Shown here piece by piece: positions 34,217-45,075 of a DNA stretch of 64,000 bases. Position numbers and translations under genes: made by a program. The notes under the pieces are model-generated. The model was given only the letters and a program-made list of their open reading frames with translations, was not told the DNA's origin and searched no databases. How positions within the stretch are numbered: position 1 is the stretch's first letter; the number at the start of each line of letters is the position of its first letter. Origin of the DNA: Heligmosomoides polygyrus polygyrus (lineage: Eukaryota > Nematoda > Chromadorea > Rhabditida > Heligmosomidae); NCBI GenBank assembly GCA_947396885.1, contig OX377204.1:24063706-24127705 (forward strand), in the 5' to 3' direction.

Positions 34217-35307
34217 GTACGAAGCTCATCGAAGTATGGCGCGAGTACAAGCTGCCGCAGTGCCTCACGCCCTTGGCCTGAAGAAGGCATTCGACTGTCG
34301 AAACTGAAGCGGCCATCGAAGCAGTGCTCACTCAGCGCGTTTCTACACAGTACATCAGAGTCCTTCGAGAGCTGTACAGCGGATTCACGATCAAAATTTC
34401 TCCATTCTACAAAGACTTCGTGAAAAGAGGGGTTCGGCAAGGGGATGCCACATCCCTGAAGCTTTTCAGCGCCTCCCTAGAAAACGACATGCCGGAAGAC
34501 ATGGCAGCGAAGGTCGACGCAACTTCACAATCTTCGCTTCGCTGACGACATGGTACTCATAACAGCGAGCATTTGCCAGGCGGAGCGAATGCTGGCCGAC
34601 TTCAATCATGTTGGGAACGTTGGGCTGCAGCTGAATCTTACGAAGACGATGCTCTTGAGGAATGGACGAGCTTCTGATGCACCAATCTCGCTCAGCGGAA
34701 CGAACTTCTCCGAATGCCTCAGCTACATGTTACATACATATCTGAGCGTCAACATGGCCAGAGACCTAGCGCCACAGCTCGGCAGGACGAAGCGAATGGC
34801 TTGGGATGGGTTAAAGAGCGTCGAAGAAGTGAAGAAGACAAAGAACGTCCGGCTCCGTGTATAAAATCACTGTTTTTCCTTCGCTAACACTCAGAGACCC
34901 TGGCCATACGAGAGCAGGATGAACACGCGATCAGTGTCGCGCAAAGTGGAATTGGGAGGACGATGCTCGGACTGACGCGACTCACGCAAGTGAGAGAAGG
35001 CGTCCGGAGTTGCGAGCTTCGTCAACGTTCGAAAATCAGAGACGCTGTCACAAGTCGTCCAAAATTAGGGGAGCCAGTCACGTAATGCGCTTTGGAGACA
35101 CCCGCTGGACGAGAGCCGTCACCGGCTGGATTCCGCGGGATGTGAACACCAGGATGCCCACCAGTGGTGAAAGCTCTGTACGAACGACATGACTCTTCGT
35201 GTCGCTCGAGTAAGGAGGATCCATTGGAGCACTCTGGCACGCGACAGGGACAAATGAAGACGCTGCTGGAGCCCGCTCGAGCAGCTCGATAATCAACGGG
35301 GCGACAG
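34217..35307 (+). mobile_element. RTE (family A) 5'-truncated, degenerate copy
   Basis: Matches 25397-26537 through most of its length: TACGAAGCTCATCGAAGT, YIRVLRELYSGFTIKISPFY, VKRGVRQGDATSLKLF (motif B), DDMVLITASICQAERMLADF (motif C) and TRWTRAVTGWIPRDV. Short deletions and shifts occur every 100-200 bp. The C-terminal GASHVMR block absent from copy 1 is visible here (GGAGCCAGTCACGTAATGCG). 5' truncation fits incomplete target-primed reverse transcription. Confidence 0.9.
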
Positions 35308-35949
35308 ATAATTTCTTACCATTATAATTTTCCATGATACAAGTGGTACATAAAACACTTCGTGTGTCACTGTAGCACCACTACATCGGCGAAATCGGTA
35401 ACTGAAACTTTTCTTCTCCTATTAATTTTCGACAGCCAAAAGCTGAGCAAGACTCGGAGTTAGAAAAGTAGCTCCGCCAAAGGCTCTGCAGAAAGCAATC
35501 ATTGAGGATGACCGGCTAACATTTTCAATTTTTAAGCCGGAGGTGGGGAATACTTCTACCCACAGCAACTCTAGGAGAAGTGGCAAGTTAATACGTATTT
35601 AAACGCACCTCAGAACACTAATTTTACAGTCTTAATATAAAGTTGTAAGTAATCGCAGATGGTCCAAACTAATGTTAGTATCAAAAAGAATACGAAGCCG
35701 AATTATGAAAGTCGAGAAACGTTCAATGAAGGAACTCCTTGTCGGCAGCACTTACACAATCAATCAAGTAAACAAAGCGGCATAGCTCATGAATTCGTGG
35801 CGCAATTTTCTACACGAGAACATCCAAAAACGCCACATGCGTGCCATTCAAAATACTCCAAAGACATTAATTTGGAATGAAATCCATGATTCCTTAACAA
35901 TCTTTGGATGCTTTTTATTGGACTTCCATTACATAACTTTGTTGGCAGC
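35308..35949. other. No gene seen
   Basis: No motif or exon recognised. Confidence 0.35.
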
Positions 35950-36069
35950 TCTTTTTCTGTTCTCTGGCCAATTCTTTCGGCCGTTTTCCCAGAAAACTGA
36001 AAAATTTGCTCAAAATGACCAGAAAATGAGAGGACAGAAAACAGAAAACAGAAATTCCGCTCATCCCTG
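35950..36069. mobile_element. hAT-like orphan right end (CAGAAAAC arrays)
   Basis: The sequence runs through CAGAAAAC/GGACAGAAAACAG words and stops at AATTCCGCTCATCCCTG. The complement of that end begins CAGGGATGAGCGGAA, nearly the same terminus as at 47062. This looks like a hAT-type end with its subterminal array. A faint counterpart (GGCGGAAATTTTTT, GGAAAACAGAAAA) lies at 33795-33835. If that is the left end, the RTE copy at 34217-35307 inserted inside this element; I cannot show a target duplication. Confidence 0.5.
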
Positions 36070-36529
36070 ATCCGTAGTTTAGAATGGTCCAACATCACAA
36101 CAACGCCTTTTCTCTGAAATGAGAACGACATTAGGCAAAAGCATAACAATTGTCACGGTGTGGACGTAGCATGTCAGGCAAGCGATTTTTCTCCCATTTG
36201 AACCACAAAAGTAAAAGACTTGCCATTTTTGGTTAATAATAATGTTTGCTTGGATAATCATTGCGAACTTCCTGTTTCGAAGGCAAATCGTATGGCGTAT
36301 AAGCTATTCGAGCCGCTCCGAACAAAAAAGACCTCGGACTCTGGTGAGCAGTACAAATCTATCTATATCAAATAATGGAAGGAGGTTGTACGATATTCTG
36401 GCTTTAAGGTAAAAGAATAAGTGACATCGATGTCGATGTCCTTTGAGTCTGAAGCACTCTATACGTCGTAGAGACAATTTGGACGCGTATCGAGTTTCTA
36501 TAACTAGGTAACTAACTAACTTGCGTTGA

Positions 36530-36682
36530 CCAGACAATGGAGAATATAGTGTTATATCATTCCCAGACCAATTTAGCGACTCCGGAGGAATGGAAGGCAT
36601 GGCTGACCTCGGCGGGAAACCCGAACCAGGAACCAGGAATCGGAAACACCTAGTGCTTCCTCCGCCTGGTTATCACATACCG
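36530..36682 (-). mobile_element. Old SINE copy, head half
   Basis: CATTCCCAGACCAATTTAGCG, CTCCGGAGGAATGGAAGGCATGG, GGCGGGAAACCCGAACCAGGAACC and CTTCCTCCGCCTGG match the SINE body and head in minus orientation; the tail half is missing. Confidence 0.75.
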
Positions 36683-37692
36683 TCTCCGTCGAATAGAAAG
36701 AGATTCATAGACCTCACTGAAAGTGTTCAGAATAACTCCATTCGTCAGGTTATTGTACGCTGTAAGGGGTATCATGTTATCAGTTGATTCCCAATGGAGA
36801 GGAGGAGGAGAAAAGAGAATGACTTGGATTTTCTTTGTCTTCATTGGAGTAGAGCTGAAAACGTCGTTTTTTCTTTAAAGTAACTATTGGTAGAGCTGTG
36901 CTGAATTTTAATGAGATTTTTAACCTAGAGCATCGTGTACCTAAAGGAACGATGGGCTGGCCGAGGCTAGGAATTCATCTACTTGGTTGCAGGTCCGTTT
37001 TTTACAAAGCTCATTTGCATTTCATTTTCGAGGTTTTCTAGGTTTTCTATACTATACGCTACAGTTGAGATGGCGTTTTGTGCTGCTTTGCTTCAATTAT
37101 AGTTACTGCAAATTGCTTGAGTATGATCTCCGCCTCCGAAGGCAATGGTAATACATGTTGGGTTGGGCTCACTTTCCTACCGTAATCCAAGCCGTTGACT
37201 GTGCACACGGTAGCATGATCTGTGGATACATCACCGTCTGGAAAGATCATCTCCTGCTCCACCGTCTTCCACTCTTATATTTGAATTTAGGCAGGCCCTG
37301 GTGAACAGATGTGCATAAAGGAGCAGATTCGAGCGGCAGAGATCTCTCACACACGACTCCAGGAGCTACTCTGTTTGCCTCACCATTGACTTGCGTTCAT
37401 TATAAACTTGCTCTCTAAGTTGTGTTCCTCGTACCGCGGAATAGTCATCGCCCAGTCTCCGCTTCGAAGAGACACAGGGAATACCGGTAGCTAATTGGGC
37501 GTCAATGGAACCATTCCACTACAAACTATGTATTCATGACCCAGAGCAATTCATGAGGAATGTGCCCACAGCGTGAACTACATAGCTGGAAGCTGAACAG
37601 TGATAAAGAAATGTTTGGTGCATTTAACAGTGTAATTTTTCAGACAAAAACCTATGGGAAACGAGGAGAGGCGCAGTGGTTGCGATACATAT
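36683..37692. other. No gene seen
   Basis: A tRNA-like scrap (GGGCTGGCCGAGGCTAGGAATTC near 36955) resembles one at 20127 and hints at another minor repeat family. Otherwise nothing. Confidence 0.35.
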
Positions 37693-37750
37693 TGCCGCGC
37701 CTTGGCAATTCTTCCGGTCAAGAGATCGGAAGAATTGCCAAGGCGCGGCA
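37693..37750. repeat. Perfect hairpin, 24-bp arms
   Basis: Arms 37693-37716 and 37727-37750 (TGCCGCGCCTTGGCAATTCT and on) are perfectly complementary around a 10-nt loop. Nothing in the flanks explains it. Confidence 0.93.
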
Positions 37751-38351
37751 TTGTGTAAAGAAGAGGGGAGAATACTAGGAGCTGTTGACGGCAGAAGGCG
37801 ACGACGCAACAACGAGCAATAACAAGCAACTTTGTGCACGCCTACTGAAAATCCGATACAAAAGGAACAGCAGCGGACGTCAGGAAAAACACATCTTTTA
37901 CGACAACACCGACATTAAGGAGAAGTGTGCTAGAACAGAAAAAAATAGGCAACAAGAGTAAACCTGCTAAAAAATTAAGTACTCGAAAGGGAGTTAAACT
38001 AGTACTAAAGAGGGTAAGCTAGCTTGACTATAGATCTTCCAATATAAGCCCTAGTATATGTGAAAGAGCTAGTCTGTCGGCAGGGTCCTCAGCCCGCCTC
38101 CTACTGTCCGTCCAATCCTCACATTTAATGGCCTCTCCACTGCTCTACACTGAACAGGGTGTGTGATAAGGTTAAAGGTTCAAAGAGCTAAGGTTGAAGT
38201 GACCCAAATGTTTTGAATACGATCCTCCCTAACAGTGGTAGAGACAGGGAGGGGGGGGGGTGTCGTACCAAATCAGCTCCGGAAGGGGAGTAGGTATAAC
38301 GACACGAAGAAAGACACAAGAACCGAACCCCACGCTTGACCCTGGTCCTCG
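37751..38351. other. No gene seen
   Basis: Contains a poly-G run at 38250-38261 and no recognisable coding. The last 100 bp differ from the 5' ends of the other RTE family A copies. Confidence 0.35.
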
Positions 38352-38851
38352 GATAGTGGATAGGGGAATGAAACGTGAACCAAATGCGACCGTGTACTGC
38401 CTAGAGACGCAGGTGTGATGCAGGGGATGGACTCCTTGCTCCTGCTGTGTCGGGTCGACGCGTTCCTTGTGCGTGGGAGCGGCATGTTCGTGCACAGTGT
38501 GCGTGGATGTGTCCGTGACTGTGCGGATTGTAACTGTGTCGGCTCGACCAAAAGCTTGCACTCGGTAGACTGGGAGTACATCGTAAGGCGATTCGAGGCC
38601 GCCTTAAGTCTCGCCCCGTCCCTTCGGGCAGTCTGGCTGGCTGCCCGGAGTACCCCGCCCGCACGACAGAGCCTGACTAGCTACCCGTGTTGTATTCCAG
38701 TCAAACACAGCAGCACTAAAGGGCCTCATTCCCCTGACCCCGAAAGAGCCCCCATTTCTGCAGCGATGGGAAAGACGAGTACGTTGAGGCTGCTAAAATC
38801 TCAGGGCCTAACCAGGCTGCGCAAATTGGGAAGGACTAGGATGATGATGTT
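38352..38851 (+). mobile_element. RTE (family A) 5' fragment without body
   Basis: About 500 bp matching 23840-24330 and 62400-62890 closely (GTGGATAGGGGAAT, GGACTCCTTGCTCCTGCTGTG, GACTGTGCGGATTGTAACTG, CAGGGCCTAACCAGGCTGCG). It stops just after AAGGACTAGGATGATGATG, before the endonuclease core. The reading frame from 38415 is open through the MGKTST start into flanking DNA. RTE copies normally lose their 5' side, so a 5'-only piece points to deletion, recombination or template switching. Confidence 0.9.
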
Positions 38852-39319
38852 AGTCGAAGCAGGCTTGAGTGTGTAGGATTGTCCTGAAGACGAGAAGGAG
38901 ATGATTAACACAGCGCGCTGTGGGAGGCTGAGCGATTCCCCCAGCACAGTAATCTGGCTCGTTTGTCAAGATGCTAATGAAAACCTTACACGTTCTTTGT
39001 GTTGGAGAACAAGAAGGGCTTAGAAGGCTTCTTTGGCTCCTAGCTAGAATTGGAAATGTCATTTGATTCTATTTCTGTAACAAGGCAGTCAAGCAGTGAT
39101 GCAGCGGATGCCACTTTTTTAGGCGTGTATGTCTAGGTTACGTTCTTAAAGGTGTACGACAAATACTGCTTCCACGAGAGTTCGCAAGCTCTGCTTTCGC
39201 AATGATTAAATAATTGGCCGTCAATATTTTCTAAAAAAAAAACTGGGTGCAACTGGAAAGGGGCCCAGAGTCTATCATTCCCAAAGCTTTACCTCAACAG
39301 CAACAGTCTTGTTAGACAG
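38852..39319. other. No gene seen
   Basis: Unrecognised sequence between two elements. Confidence 0.35.
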
Positions 39320-39331
39320 ACGCCTTCTATA

Positions 39332-39625
39332 AGGATAAGGATAAAGGACGGCGTTACTCAATCCCTTCTGGGATGCGCCACGCATTCTACTTCTACGGGA
39401 TGTCGTGGAGGCGACATGAATGCGTATTTGGCCATACAATGACTTGAGGTGGCCAGCCGATGAACAAGCCAGCGCTCTATCCTTCCCAGACAAGTCTGGT
39501 ACCAATTCACCGATCCCGGAGGGATGGAAGGCTTGGTTGGCCTGGGCGGGAAATCCGAACCAGGAACCTGATATCGGGTGCACGCGACAGTCGCGCCTCC
39601 TCCGACTGCGCTACACGCGCCCACT
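39332..39625 (-). mobile_element. tRNA-derived SINE, full-length copy B
   Basis: Full-length SINE, minus orientation, flanked by a perfect 12-bp target duplication ACGCCTTCTATA at 39320-39331 and 39626-39637. Very close to copy A; differences I noticed include GACTTGAGGTGG for GACCTGCGGTGG. The tail is (AAGGAT)n. Confidence 0.93.
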
Positions 39626-39637
39626 ACGCCTTCTATA

Positions 39638-40329
39638 GTGCTTAATAGTTATTTTTATTTCTATCTTGGGTGTAATGTACAGACGGTAACAGGCTTAGAA
39701 AATACTATCAGAATTTTCATAAAGTTTGCAGATTAGAGCCATATACAAAAAGACCTATACAAAAAGACCTTTAATTTTAAACTGCAAAGACGTGCTACGA
39801 CAACCTCCATATTCGACAATAAATAGGTTAAGGTCCTTGGGATCTCAGTAGGAAGAATGTTCGACCAAATCTGGGACCTTGGAACTCTGAGATGTAACCT
39901 TAGTCTTCCTCCTCTACATACTTCTCGTTAAATGGATACTGAAAAACTCAGTGGCCTCAATGGCAATACTCTTTGTGAAAAATTAAAAAAAAAACATAAC
40001 CAGGTCAGCCTATTTCCATTTGCTTTGTAGACAGATATATATATATATTTATATATAAATGTGCTTAAAATCTTGATTTAAAAGTTATCCGGCAATTTCT
40101 TCGCAAGTTACGGAAGGGAGGGATGGTGCATCGAAAGCTGTATGAACATAGGGACATTGTGCTCAATGTTTTCGAGGGTCTTGGAGCACAAACTCCTTCA
40201 AAAACCAGAGGATCGAGCGACGGAGGAAAGTAGAAAACAGACGAAAATTTGAGTGGAGGAGCGAGTTCCAGCGAGTTTCCTTCCTGATCGTGGACTTAGT
40301 ACGCACATATCGCGTTCTCCATTAATACG
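39638..40329. other. No gene seen; short TA repeat
   Basis: A TATATA run lies at 40033-40060. No coding recognised. Confidence 0.4.
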
Positions 40330-40955
40330 CCCCTGTGCTGGAGAGCAATAAACTTACGTACTTTGATACTTTGATGGTCCTTTGTCGGCTGGAGGTCTTC
40401 TCAGCGGGGACCACAACTCTTCCAGAGCGCTCGATCTCTGGCTGCTTGCATCCAGTGAGGCAGACTCCGCTCTCTGAAAGATCTTGAGAATGAGTCTGCC
40501 CATCGCGTTGGCGGTCGTCCCATTGGTCTCTTATGGTCTCTCGGGAGCCATTCTGTGACACCGAGACTCCATCTATCGTCCTTTCGTCGAAGCAGGTGTC
40601 CGGCCCAGCGATATTTGGACTTCTTCATGTACTGCAGCGGGTCTGCTAATTGCGACTTCTCCCGTAGCTCCGAGCTTCGTAGGCCTTCTTGCCATTGCTG
40701 ACGAAGGCTTGTCCTCAGAAGACATCTCTCCAGTGCACGATGCGTAGTTTGCATCGCTCTGGCGATTGTCTTGTTGTCGATCCAGGTTTCCGTCGCGTAA
40801 CACATCACAAACAGTACAGAGGCGTTGAATATCGAGGTCCTGAGGCCGGGATTCTTGACCTGATTGGTGACTTCGCGAATCGAACTGAAGGCTGCCCATG
40901 CTGCGCGCCTCCTGCGGGCGATTTCAGGAGCGAGGTCGTTATCCATATTCAGCAA
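40330..40955 (-). pseudogene. RTE (family C) reverse transcriptase C-terminus, 5'-truncated
   Basis: A single open minus-strand frame reads NMDNDLAPEIARRRRAAWAA, then YATETWIDNKTIARAMQTTH, RALERCLLRTSL, EGLRSSELREKSQL, KYRWAGHLLRRKDDRW and GRPPTRWADSF. These are the C-terminal blocks of RTE polyproteins, parallel to family A but clearly a different family (compare NMANDLAPKLSRRKRAAWGA). The palm is missing because the copy is 5' truncated. The 3' tail shows (ATCAAAGT)2 near 40355-40378. The open frame suggests a recent insertion. Confidence 0.88.
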
Positions 40956-41269
40956 TAAACTGAAAGATTAATAGTCGACGTTACCAAGTCAGTCCAATCC
41001 CTTTGGAGAACACTATGCATAAAACTCCAGCGCAGGGTCGTGCCATAAGTTTGAGCGAGTGTCTGCGATCGAGTCAAGTGTCGAAGAAAGAAGTAAAGGC
41101 TTGAGATAATTATGTGGCTTCAATGTTGCTGGGCGAGTTCAGTGGCGCAGTAGGAGGATGTACAGGCTGTTGCGTGCAGCCGATTCCAGGTCGTTGGTTA
41201 CGATTTCATCAACGCCTATACCCGCGAGTATGCGAGGTATAGGGATAGACGTACCTACATATGATGAGG
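40956..41269. other. No gene seen
   Basis: Unrecognised sequence upstream of the palindromic element. Confidence 0.35.
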
Positions 41270-41467
41270 CATTTTGTTAATGGAACGCGGGTATGGGGAT
41301 ATACTTGGGAGCGACCGCCGAGTATTCTTTACCCACTGATATACCCACGGAGAGGAGATTACAAACCTTATCCACTAAAACCTTATCCGTGGGTATATCA
41401 GTGGGTAAAGAATACTCGACGGTCGTTTCCAAGTATATCCCCATACCCGCGTTCCATTAACAAAATG
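41270..41467. mobile_element. Palindromic MITE-like element, ~82-bp arms
   Basis: Arms begin CATTTTGTTAATGGAACGCG and are near-perfect inverse complements (about 41270-41351 and 41386-41467) around a ~35-nt centre. The whole would fold into one long stem. No clear target duplication. Could produce a long hairpin RNA if transcribed. Confidence 0.88.
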
Positions 41468-41921
41468 GCGCTCCAGTGAGATCAGCTGTTCAAGCGAGAA
41501 GCTTAATTCCATCTTACCATTGACTCCTTTCACGAATACGAATCGTACCCGCTACCTATATACTAGACATGGGATCCGAATCATGCATTTTCGGATATCC
41601 GGCCGGATTTATCCGGTTTCGGATTATCCGAAATCCGGCTCGGTCGAAAATTGCCCTCATCTGAATCATCCGAAGATCCGGGGTTTCTAAAATTGCCCTC
41701 ATCTGAATCATCCGAAGATCCGGGGTTTTCAAAATCGCCCTCATCTGAATCATCCGAAGATCCGGGGTTTTGAAAAACGCAATGATTCGGATAAAATCGG
41801 ATAAAAATCGGATAATAGGAGGTTAGCGCGCCTTGCTGGTAAACTCTGCGCCATTGATAACCTGACTTTTTCGGGCAGATTTGCAATCATTTGGCGGGAA
41901 TTCTCTCACAAGGAAAGGGTC

Positions 41922-42390
41922 TGAAACGTATTCAGAAACGGGGGAGCGAGTCATATAGGTGGAATCCACACCCCTCAATTAGTATAGAAATGTGCTTATA
42001 TTTTGCCAAGTCGGTAAACCTAAGGAGTAGGGGGTTCTTGAAGTCACAATGGAATGGCACATCAGGAATTTGGGTTCTTGTACGACCGCAATGCCTCTGC
42101 CGGCAAGCAGCTCGGAGCGCAATGGGTGTTGACGATGCTTCATGGGAGAAGGTCGTGGGTTCGATCCTCATGCGCTGCTGCATTCTTGCTTTTTAAATGA
42201 TTGGTTGAGATTTGAGGGATTCTGACGTCTATACCATTTTCAGATGTTTTCTGCGCATTTTCCAGCTGCATGCTGTGGTACTCAACATGATGATGCATAA
42301 ATATTCAACACCAGTGATACACAGGTACAACGTGCATAAAGCAGCCCTAGACACAATGGACAGGGTATAAATACTGTTGGCTCCTCTCAG
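41922..42390 (+). repeat. Left arm of internal inverted repeat in hAT-like element 2
   Basis: Inverse complement, at moderate identity, of 42935-43502. It carries a tRNA-like block near 42105-42175 (GGAGCGCAATGGG, then GGGTTCGATCC). Shared words with the other arm include CAATTAGTATA, GATTGGTTGA, TTGAGGGATTCTGAC and TTGGCTCCTC. Confidence 0.8.
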
Positions 42391-42934
42391 TCTGTTTTTA
42401 TACATCGGCCAAGACCTCGGGTAAAACCATCCTACTCGGATTTTCAAAGGAGACCATGATGTGAAGTCACATGTGGTTAAAACGAGAAAGTCTGTGGATC
42501 CCGGAAATTGCCCTAAACGGAATCAATACACTCTTTCTCTCATCTTTGCTTGTCACCTGGAAATTAGAGGTCTGCTGGAGTTTCTCTAAAACCTAACATC
42601 AACAATGCCGCCGATGCTCGAGTGGTGAGTGGTGATCCAACCGCCCACCGCTGAAGTGTGGTCCAACTTTAGATAAGGAGCCTTCATGGGAATGGCACCA
42701 ACCTGACCGAACGGAAGCTAGCATACTCAAGGACTTCGAAGTACATCAACTTGAAGTTAACGAAGACGAACGGCTGGAAGGTGGAAAACCAGAAGAACCT
42801 TGGGATTCGCAAAATGAACTGATAGACGTGGAAAGGCTGGCAAGCAGTGGGCATATGATAATTTTTGGATGGAAGTCTTGTTTCAGAGGAAAGGGAACGT
42901 CTTCAATTGGATTTCGTCTATGGAGCGGATCCCA

Positions 42935-43502
42935 ACTGTGAGGAGCCAGTAGCCTTTATGCGCTGCCCGTATTGTGACCAGTGCTTATGTTCCATGCACT
43001 TTGTGTCTGTGTATCTCTGATGTTGAACGTTATACATCGTTATGTTGAACAGCCTTCCAATTGAGTTTTGGTTAAAAAAGCGGTCAGTAATAAACAAGTG
43101 GCAACAAAGTTGCTCTCACGGCATACATCTGGAAACAGTGCACAGCAAACATCTAAAATGGTGCAGATGTCAGAATCCCTCAAATCAACCAATCAGTTGA
43201 AATGCAAAGATGCAGCAGCGCAGAAAAGTCGAACCCTCTACCCCCCTCTCGTGGAGCAATGTCGCTATCCACTGCGCTACGAGCCGCTACCCTCCGGCGG
43301 CATCGCGGGCGTACAAGACTCCCGAACTCGTGAGGCGCCGATTCCACTGTAACTTCAAGGATCCTCTACTCCTCGGGCTTATCGATTTGGCAAAAAAAAA
43401 GAAACACATTTTTATACTAATTGAGGAGTGGCGATTATTCCTATATATATGGTGGGATGACGCGCTCTCTCCGTTCAGAATACGCTTCAGACCCTTCTTT
43501 TC
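42935..43502 (-). repeat. Right arm of internal inverted repeat in hAT-like element 2
   Basis: Pairs with the left arm. On the minus strand it shows a clearer Pol III promoter-like pair: TAGCGCAGTGGATAGCG (A box) near 43285-43265 and GGGTTCGACTTT (B box) near 43235-43220. It is also the closest relative of the repeat at 13305-13745. It looks like two tRNA-derived repeats trapped head-to-head in one hAT-like element. Confidence 0.8.
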
Positions 43503-44162
43503 AGAGCACGAAAAATTTCTTGCGGACGTTATTTAATCGTTTCATTATTGTCCTTGTCAAGACTTCGCTGTGCGTTACCAACTCACTATTGAGTTGGAAT
43601 TGGCTCTTTGGGGTCTTAATAATGTTTTTTGTTTGTTCTGGAAGCGCAAAGTAGCTCTGGGGAGGGCTCTCCTCGCAAAGTAGCCAAGTACAACATCTTT
43701 TACGTAGCGCTGGTGTGTTCCACTCCATTGGTGAACTAAGCTAGGCCAGATATAATGTAACTGGGCATTCATGTGCCTTGCTACCAGGGCATATAGACAT
43801 TTATTTTAAGGTGAGGCGCTCCAAGCTGCTTTGCGCGCTCGTGACTTCAATTGGTCAATGAAAGAGACGCGGAGCTACTGATGTGTTCCGTTTTTAAGAG
43901 GTTGCGTGCCTCTATTATATCACTTATCCGGTTGTATCCGAATCGGATATCCGAAATCCGGCTCGGCCGAAAATGGCGTTATCTGAATCATCCGAAGATC
44001 CGGGGTTTTTGAAATTGCCCTCATCTGAATAATCCGAAGATCCGGGGTTTTCGAAATTGCCCTCATCTGAATCATCCGAAGATCCGGGGTTTGAAAAAAT
44101 GGCCTATCCGAATCATCCGATTATCCGGAAAATTGGTGTCGGATCCAATGTCTACTATATAC

Positions 44163-44867
44163 TGCGGATAGTGGGTACGATTCCATTGTATTATCTCTAC
44201 CTATCCCCCACAGGTCGTCGTATCTGGTCCCAGGTCAGCCAGGCCTTCCACCCTTGCAGGGTAGAAGAATTTTGTAGATGTTGTTATATATAGTATAAAA
44301 TAACCTCATAAGGACAGAAGAATTTAGGCAGAGTTACATTAACCTAAATCTCTGAGTCGAAAAAAAATGGATTTCGTTTGAGATTCAATACACTGTACAT
44401 GCTTCCGTTGAATAAATACTAGAATTAAATAAAAGGATATCTGTGGTCTGTGTCGTGGTTGTCCTTTTGCTCGATTTCCTACCAGTTACTTCTATATTCG
44501 CTCTTGCGTGCCAAAGTTCTCCAAAGATAACACTCCTCGTGCGAGGCAAGATTCAGTTATGTGAAAGGGCCTCTACAGAGTCTCGCGGCAGCACCGTGAG
44601 AACTCGTCCAAATCGCTCCCGCCGCAGTGGGACCCGCGCTGCCACTGTGGTGGAAGCCGCGGCGCGGACGAGTTGTCGCAGAGCCGCCGCACGCAAGGGT
44701 CCTCGAGGGCTACCGCGGCTCACGGCGGCTCTCACCCGCAGCGCCAGGAGCTGCGGGTGAGACCCGCTGGAGGGCGTGACCAGATAGGAAGCATGGAGGG
44801 AGGGGAGTTTTCTTTTGTTCCCGACCGTTGGAAGCTTCATTAAATGGGATACAATGAAGTGTCAACT
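44163..44867. other. No gene; SINE scrap and GC-rich hairpin
   Basis: A SINE scrap in plus orientation lies near 44218-44268 (CCAGGTCAGCCAGGCCTTCC). A GC-rich island at 44575-44770 contains a perfect hairpin at 44730-44762 (13-bp arms TCTCACCCGCAGC, 7-nt loop). A plus-strand open frame at 44443-44760 starts with a hydrophobic stretch, but nothing else supports a gene. Confidence 0.45.
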
Positions 44868-45075
44868 TGAATTCGTATCTGGCTCATGCAAGACGCGCTG
44901 GGGTCAGTCGGTGGAGCAATCAGTGCTCTATCATTCTCAGACAAATCCGGCGCCTATTTACCGGTCCCTGTGGGGTGAAAGGCTTGGCTAGCCTCGGCGG
45001 GACCCGAACTAATAGGTCTGATTTGAGGTGCACACGAGAGTTAGCGCCTTCTCCAATCGACTACGTGGCATGTGC
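44868..45075 (-). mobile_element. Old SINE copy
   Basis: GAATTCGTATCTGGC, CATTCTCAGACAAATCCGG, GGTGAAAGGCTTGGCTAGCC, GGCGGGACCCGAAC and CACGAGAGTTAGCGCC match the SINE body and head at low identity. A second head scrap lies at 45214-45238. Confidence 0.65.

Larger units (their letters stand above)
41564..44154. mobile_element. hAT-like non-autonomous element 2 (CCGAAGATCCGGGG arrays)
   Basis: A 2591-bp element with 16-bp inverted ends (TAGACATGGGATCCGA and TAGACATTGGATCCGA, one mismatch). The perfect 8-bp target duplication CTATATAC lies at 41556-41563 and 44155-44162. Subterminal arrays of ATCATCCGAAGATCCGGGGT lie at 41580-41775 and 43930-44100. The interior holds a long inverted repeat (arms 41922-42390 and 42935-43502). 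No transposase coding seen. Confidence 0.93.

Noticed and set aside
33795..36069. A complete fifth hAT element containing the RTE copy
   Set aside because: The right end is good, but the proposed left end is weak and the flanks do not give an 8-bp duplication; reported only as an orphan right end.
42095..42180. A true tRNA gene
   Set aside because: A- and B-box-like words are present but the acceptor and anticodon stems do not pair convincingly; it lies in a repeated inverted arm, so it is better called a tRNA-derived repeat.
44443..44760. Plus-strand frame with signal-peptide-like start
   Set aside because: The rest is an Arg/Ala/Ser-rich translation of a GC-rich island with hairpins; no supporting motif or splice signal.
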